64,000 bases of DNA from positions 1 to 64,000 of the forward strand of contig SUWW01000013.1 in NCBI GenBank assembly GCA_015061285.1. Direction: 5' to 3'. Source of the DNA: Bacteroidales bacterium (GTDB taxonomy: Bacteria > Bacteroidota > Bacteroidia > Bacteroidales > Marinilabiliaceae). The notes below the pieces were generated by a model that worked only from the letters and a program-made list of their open reading frames with translations, was not told where the DNA came from and did not search any database. Below, piece after piece: positions 61,101 to 64,000 of this stretch. Numbering within the stretch: the first letter of the stretch is position 1; each line of letters opens with the position of its first letter. The translations under genes and the position numbers were made by a program.

Positions 61101-62250
61101 CGACACTACATACCTAAACCAAATAGTTCGCACGTGGTATTATGGCAACAACGGCAAGGCGATGAACAAGATGAACAAATTCTCGTCGTGGAATCCTGCG
61201 GCTATCTACGAAGCGTGGAAAGTCAATGGCGACACGGCATTTTTGCTCTCGTTGCGCCAACGTCTGACCGAAGAATATGACCGTTGGCAATCGACAAACC
61301 GACTCGAGAGTGGTCTCTATTGGCAAGGCGATGTTCAAGATGGTATGGAGGAGAGCATCTCGGGCGGCCGCAAGAAGAAATTCGCTCGTCCTACCATAAA
61401 TAGTTATATGTATGGCAATGCCAAAGCCCTCGAAGCCATTGCGCTCCTCGTGGGCGACAAGCAGAGCGCCGAAAAATATGCTAAAGATGCAGCCGAGCTC
61501 AAGTCGCTCATCACCAACAAACTGTGGAGCAGCGAACAAAACTTCTTCGAGACTATGCGCGGCGACACACTTGCTCAGGTTCGCGAAGCCATTGGCTATA
61601 TTCCTTGGTACTTCAACCTGCCCGACGACGATAATACCTACGATGCTGCATGGCAACAACTCACCGACGAGAAAGGGTTCAGCGCTCCTTACGGTCTGAC
61701 AACCGCCGAACGACGTCACCCACTATTCCGCAGTCACGGTTTCGGCAAATGCGAATGGGACGGCGCTATCTGGCCTTTCGCTACAAGCCAGACGCTCACG
61801 GCGCTCGCCAACTACCTAAACGACTACAGCCACACAGCTCTCACCGATAGCGTATTCTTCCGTCAGATGGAGCTCTACGTAGAGAGTCAGCACATGCGCG
61901 GTAGACCATACATAGGCGAATACCTCGACGAGACTACAGGTTATTGGCTTATGGGCGATCGCGAACGCTCGAAATACTACAACCACTCCACCTTTGCCGA
62001 CCTCATAATCACCGGCATCGTTGGTCTGCGTCCTCAAGCCGATGGCAGCGTGGTTGTTAATCCGCTCATTCCACAAGACAGGTGGAACTATTTCTGCCTC
62101 GACGGAGTTAACTATCACGGACACTCGCTCACAATTGTTTGGGATAAAGATGGGCAACGCTATCACCGCGGCTCGGGCTTGTCGATTTTTGTCGATGGCG
62201 TGAAACGCGCAAATCGCAAGGAGTTGGGAAGCGTGAAATGTGAATTGTGA
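58111..62250 (+). CDS. Secreted multi-glycosidase: GH43-like, BNR-like and (alpha/alpha)6 domains
   Basis: The 1379-residue protein has a signal peptide (MHKLLITTLLSALFVAGAMA). The first domain (about 25-300) is a GH43-like five-bladed propeller with the full catalytic triad: Asp68 (MRDPSIAVG), Asp186 (CIDATIVKRG) and Glu236 (FTEGPSTAKL). The second (about 330-700) is a BNR/sialidase-like propeller (LLTSNDGYSWSEP, SLSSDGGNTWRTPV). A concanavalin-like beta sandwich follows (about 715-870). The last domain (about 925-1370) is an (alpha/alpha)6 barrel of the MGH1-like type with SWNPAAIYEAWKVNGD, LYWQGDVQDGMEES and GKCEWDGAIWPFATSQTL. It could attack several linkages in one glycan. The substrates of the second and last domains are unknown, and no single known family covers this combination. 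Confidence 0.85.
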   Translation: MHKLLITTLLSALFVAGAMAQEYFVSSSFHEPATDGLRFIYSTDGLRWDTIQGTFLTPEVGKQKVMRDPSIAVGADGTFHLVWTSSWRGDRGFGYSSSKDLIHWSEQRFVEVMTDTNTVNVWAPELFFDDEKKQFLIVWASCIPGKFPDGQEDHKNNHRLYYTTTKDFKKFAPTKLFYDPGFSCIDATIVKRGKGDYVMVVKDNTRPERNIKVAFASSPYGPWSEASEPFTANFTEGPSTAKLGDFWYIYYDSYGSKTYGAHKTKDFKKFWNQAGDVHFPVGHKHGTIFKASKQIIDALKGYNRDVIHYTGKDVATPIRHDGGLRPTVGVHNIQTMRGERPWTYNHQPMMVYWNNKFWISYLTDPRSEHEAPGKTMLLTSNDGYSWSEPSELFPEYNVPDGFTKKTWPGVVAKNLKAIMHQRVGFYVWRSGAKEKLLAIGNYCVALTPKDDPNDGNAIGRVVREVKANGELGPIYFIYYNHDFSEKNTDYPYYKKSKDKDFVKACEALLADPLQRMQWVEEADRNDKIIPLNKPYKAFCYYTLPDSRVVSLWKHALTSLSSDGGNTWRTPVYRAPGFVNSNAKIWGQRLSDGTYATVYNPSEYRWPLAISLSGNGLEYTTLSLINGEVTPLRHGGNYKSYGAQYTRGIQEHNGSSIDKNLWVTYSNNKEDIWISRIAVPVATTASRHANENFSTYKKLSDMTEWNIYSPLWAPVSLDGAWLKLQDKDPYDYAKVERVIPATENLRVEFDVVAEQNNFGVLHIEFADDKGNVCNRIVIDSIGKISVKGGARYGTIAKEFKASQKYHLAAIINTKLHQSIFYIDGQKACTRMFDTPVENITRIIFRTGDLFLEPNIETPADQDFDMPRADEQDRNAVYRIANLTSRSIDNNGAGCVLNYRDFAHYANYFNTMEEESMPTDISNAQASEWMAENIPLFDCPQDNFREMYYFRWWSLRKHIIRTPAGYGMTEFIVKRSYADLYNLIACAIGHHVMEMRWARDTTYLNQIVRTWYYGNNGKAMNKMNKFSSWNPAAIYEAWKVNGDTAFLLSLRQRLTEEYDRWQSTNRLESGLYWQGDVQDGMEESISGGRKKKFARPTINSYMYGNAKALEAIALLVGDKQSAEKYAKDAAELKSLITNKLWSSEQNFFETMRGDTLAQVREAIGYIPWYFNLPDDDNTYDAAWQQLTDEKGFSAPYGLTTAERRHPLFRSHGFGKCEWDGAIWPFATSQTLTALANYLNDYSHTALTDSVFFRQMELYVESQHMRGRPYIGEYLDETTGYWLMGDRERSKYYNHSTFADLIITGIVGLRPQADGSVVVNPLIPQDRWNYFCLDGVNYHGHSLTIVWDKDGQRYHRGSGLSIFVDGVKRANRKELGSVKCEL

Positions 62251-62260
62251 TTATAATTTG

Positions 62261-62268
62261 AGGAGGAG
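62261..62268 (+). promoter_or_regulatory. Strong Shine-Dalgarno sequence before the ORF6N gene
   Basis: AGGAGGAG lies 8-15 bp before the ATG at 62277. Other genes here have no such strong Shine-Dalgarno, as usual in Bacteroidota. It fixes the start and suggests the gene came from elsewhere. Confidence 0.7.
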
Positions 62269-62276
62269 CTACAGAT

Positions 62277-63149
62277 ATGACCAGCGAAATTTTAGCGATC
62301 CAAAACAAGATTGTAACGCTTCGTAACCAGCAAGTTATGATTGATAGAGACATCGCTGAATTGTACGGTGTGGAGACAAGACGTCTAAATGAACAAGTGA
62401 AACGTAATAAAGAACGTTTTCCAGAAGAGTTTTGTTTTCAACTGAGCGAAGAAGAATTTGAAAATTGGAAATCGCAATTTGCGACTTCCAATTCAGATAA
62501 AATGGGATTGCGTAAAAGGCCTTACGCTTTTACCGAACAAGGTGTTGCTATGTTGTCGACAGTTCTGAAAAGTGATACTGCAGTGATGGCAAGCATACAA
62601 ATTATGAAGGCATTTGTAGCGATGCGTAGATTCTTGCAAAACAATCAGCAATTGTTTGAAGAAATAGTCTCTATAAAACAGCATCAGTTGAATGCAGACA
62701 AGAAAATAGAACAGCTTTTCAACTTGATGGACAAATACAGAATCAACGACACGCAAGGCATATTTTTCCAAGGTCAAATTTTCGATGCGTACGCCAAGTT
62801 TGAAAGTTTCATAGCGCAAGCACAAAAATCCATCATACTCATTGATAATTATGTCGATTTATCGGTGCTTGAACGGCTGACAAAGAAGAATAATGGCGTT
62901 GCTGTCACCATATATACTAAAGCGCAAACTCTCCTCACTTTGCAGGATATACAAAAATTCAATACTCAATACCCGACTCTCGAAGTAAAATTCACCGACT
63001 CGATGCATGATAGATTTCTAATAATCGACGATATGGTGCTTTACCATATTGGTGAATCTCTCAAAGATTTAGGTAAAAAATGCTTTGCATTTGAAGTCTT
63101 CGATACAAGTTTTATCGGAGATATTATGAATAAACTCGCAACTAATTGA
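62277..63149 (+). CDS. ORF6N-domain protein with C-terminal PLD-like domain
   Basis: The 290-residue protein has an N-terminal ORF6N domain (about 1-110; VTLRNQQVMIDRDIAELYGV, RRLNEQVKRNKERFPEEFCF and YAFTEQGVAMLS), a DNA-binding-type domain of phage anti-repressor origin. A helical linker (about 110-160) leads to a phospholipase D-like domain (about 160-290) with one motif, His244, Arg246 and Asp251 in MHDRFLIIDD, where the usual Lys is Arg. Proteins of this build are common in Bacteroidota genomes and have no established role; DNA cleavage or binding is conceivable. It lies in a polysaccharide cluster between two unrelated enzymes, 26 bp after the multi-glycosidase, and looks acquired. Confidence 0.85.
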   Translation: MTSEILAIQNKIVTLRNQQVMIDRDIAELYGVETRRLNEQVKRNKERFPEEFCFQLSEEEFENWKSQFATSNSDKMGLRKRPYAFTEQGVAMLSTVLKSDTAVMASIQIMKAFVAMRRFLQNNQQLFEEIVSIKQHQLNADKKIEQLFNLMDKYRINDTQGIFFQGQIFDAYAKFESFIAQAQKSIILIDNYVDLSVLERLTKKNNGVAVTIYTKAQTLLTLQDIQKFNTQYPTLEVKFTDSMHDRFLIIDDMVLYHIGESLKDLGKKCFAFEVFDTSFIGDIMNKLATN

Positions 63150-63152
63150 TAT

Positions 63153-64000
63153 ATGAGAAAATACGTAATTATCGGTTTGCTTTTCTGCGCCTTTACCACG
63201 TCGAGCGCTCAGAGCTACGACACAAAATTTGCACGTCCACTTTCGGAGGTGATAAAGAACATCGAAGCGCGTTTCGGCGTTCGGCTGAAGTGCAGCGATG
63301 TAGATACCACAGGCATCATTCTTAATTATGCCGACTTTCGCATTCGTCCATACTCACTCGAAGAGACGCTGCAAAACGTGCTCGCGCCGTTCGACTTCAA
63401 AGCCGTAAAGCAAAACGATAAACTTTATAAGGTTAAGAATTATGAGTATGCGCGCCGCACGCCTGCCGATGGGCAGAAACTTACCGACTATCTACTTACG
63501 CTCAGTCCCGATAGCGCATCGTGGGAGGCTCGTCGGGCGCAACTGAAAAAGGAGGTTCGCGACATACTTAATATCGATGCTCTGCTTGCGCAATGCTCCA
63601 CCGAGGCACCACAAGTGAGTAAGATTCGTAAGCACAACGGCTATACCACGCAAAATTTCTGTATGCAGACGCTGAATGGTCACACTGTGAAGGGCACTAT
63701 TTATGCGCCGAGCAGCAAAGGCAAGCATCCGCTAATAGTTTGCCCGAACGGACATTTCTTGAACGGTCGCTACGGCAAAGTGCAGCAACTTCGTTTGGGT
63801 ACGTTGGCTCGCATGGGTGCCGTATGTATCAGCTACGACCTTTGGGGCTGGGGCGAGAGTGCCGACGAAGTTGGAGCCGCAGCTCATCGCACCGACACGG
63901 CTCATGTGATGCAAGCTATCAACGGACTGAAGATTCTCGATTGGGCATATAAATTCAAAAATGTCGATACCGAGCGCGTGGCTGTGAATGGAGGTTCGGG
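63153..64000 (+). CDS. Secreted alpha/beta-hydrolase esterase with STN-like N-terminus (partial)
   Basis: A frame runs from ATG 63153 to the right edge without a stop (282 codons). It has a signal peptide (MRKYVIIGLLFCAFTTSSAQ). Residues about 25-90 resemble an STN (secretin/TonB short N-terminal) domain: ARPLSEVIKNIEARFGVRLK with YSLEETLQNVLAPF. An alpha/beta-hydrolase core follows from about residue 170 (TIYAPSSKGKHPLIVCPNGH, ISYDLWGWGESADE). The window ends within VAVNGGSG, which is where the nucleophile Ser elbow is expected. It is probably a carbohydrate esterase of the acetylxylan-esterase-like type acting on the same glycan. It begins 3 bp after the ORF6N stop codon. Confidence 0.8.
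   Translation, partial: MRKYVIIGLLFCAFTTSSAQSYDTKFARPLSEVIKNIEARFGVRLKCSDVDTTGIILNYADFRIRPYSLEETLQNVLAPFDFKAVKQNDKLYKVKNYEYARRTPADGQKLTDYLLTLSPDSASWEARRAQLKKEVRDILNIDALLAQCSTEAPQVSKIRKHNGYTTQNFCMQTLNGHTVKGTIYAPSSKGKHPLIVCPNGHFLNGRYGKVQQLRLGTLARMGAVCISYDLWGWGESADEVGAAAHRTDTAHVMQAINGLKILDWAYKFKNVDTERVAVNGGS

Noticed and set aside
1-64000. CRISPR arrays, tRNA, rRNA, insertion sequences and diversity-generating retroelements
   Set aside because: No regularly spaced direct repeats of CRISPR type, no cloverleaf, no transposase and no reverse transcriptase were seen.

Overview
The window looks like a chromosomal segment of a Bacteroidota (Bacteroidales-type) bacterium, probably a gut or rumen glycan degrader. 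The grounds are three proteins with type IX secretion (T9SS) C-terminal sorting domains, a gldA-type ABC ATPase, fused two-subunit 2-oxoacid:ferredoxin oxidoreductase genes, BspA-type leucine-rich repeats, TAnnTTTG-like -7 boxes, a general lack of Shine-Dalgarno sequences, and a dense block of secreted plant-polysaccharide enzymes. No rRNA, tRNA, CRISPR array or transposase was found by eye.

Layout. 1-2.6 kb: a small lipoprotein, a HigBA-type toxin-antitoxin pair, and an ECF sigma factor with a four-helix membrane partner. 3.1-12.5 kb, all minus strand: an Rhs locus. It runs from a 140-residue T9SS-sorted protein, to a 1962-residue SpvB/FG-GAP/YD-repeat protein, to a membrane protein that is a candidate immunity factor, then a second displaced Rhs core plus tip, then three further small genes. 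12.9-16.8 kb, plus strand: gldA-like ATPase and korAB, closed by a terminator. 16.9-18.5 kb: a T9SS-sorted repeat protein. 18.8-27 kb, minus: rimP-nusA-infB-trpS-lipoprotein-tadA, the core translation and transcription cluster. 27.1-30.4 kb, minus: marC-rnhA and glnB-amt (nitrogen sensing and ammonium uptake). 31.1-35.2 kb: a large LRR and bacterial-repeat surface protein with a T9SS tail. 36.1-36.8 kb: an MNT/HEPN toxin-antitoxin pair lying between two copies of a roughly 240-bp direct repeat.

37.2-64 kb, plus strand: tatD, then a polysaccharide-utilisation cluster. In order it holds a GH43-like/GH2/malectin fusion, a LacZ-type GH2 lipoprotein, another GH2, a GH106 rhamnosidase, a SASA-type acetylesterase, a DUF5703/GH95-like protein, a GH78 rhamnosidase, a 1379-residue multi-glycosidase, an ORF6N-PLD protein that looks out of place, and a truncated alpha/beta-hydrolase esterase with an STN-like N-terminus. 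Two rhamnosidase families, three GH2 enzymes and esterases point to a branched, acetylated, rhamnose-rich glycan such as rhamnogalacturonan. No SusC/SusD pair, polysaccharide lyase or sensor-regulator lies inside the window, so the cluster probably continues past the right edge.

The spacers are rich in palindromic and direct repeats of several families. The least ordinary parts are the modular Rhs tail with its duplicated core, the direct-repeat-flanked MNT/HEPN pair, a 30-bp palindrome family with compensatory changes in its arms, and the multi-domain enzymes of the polysaccharide cluster.
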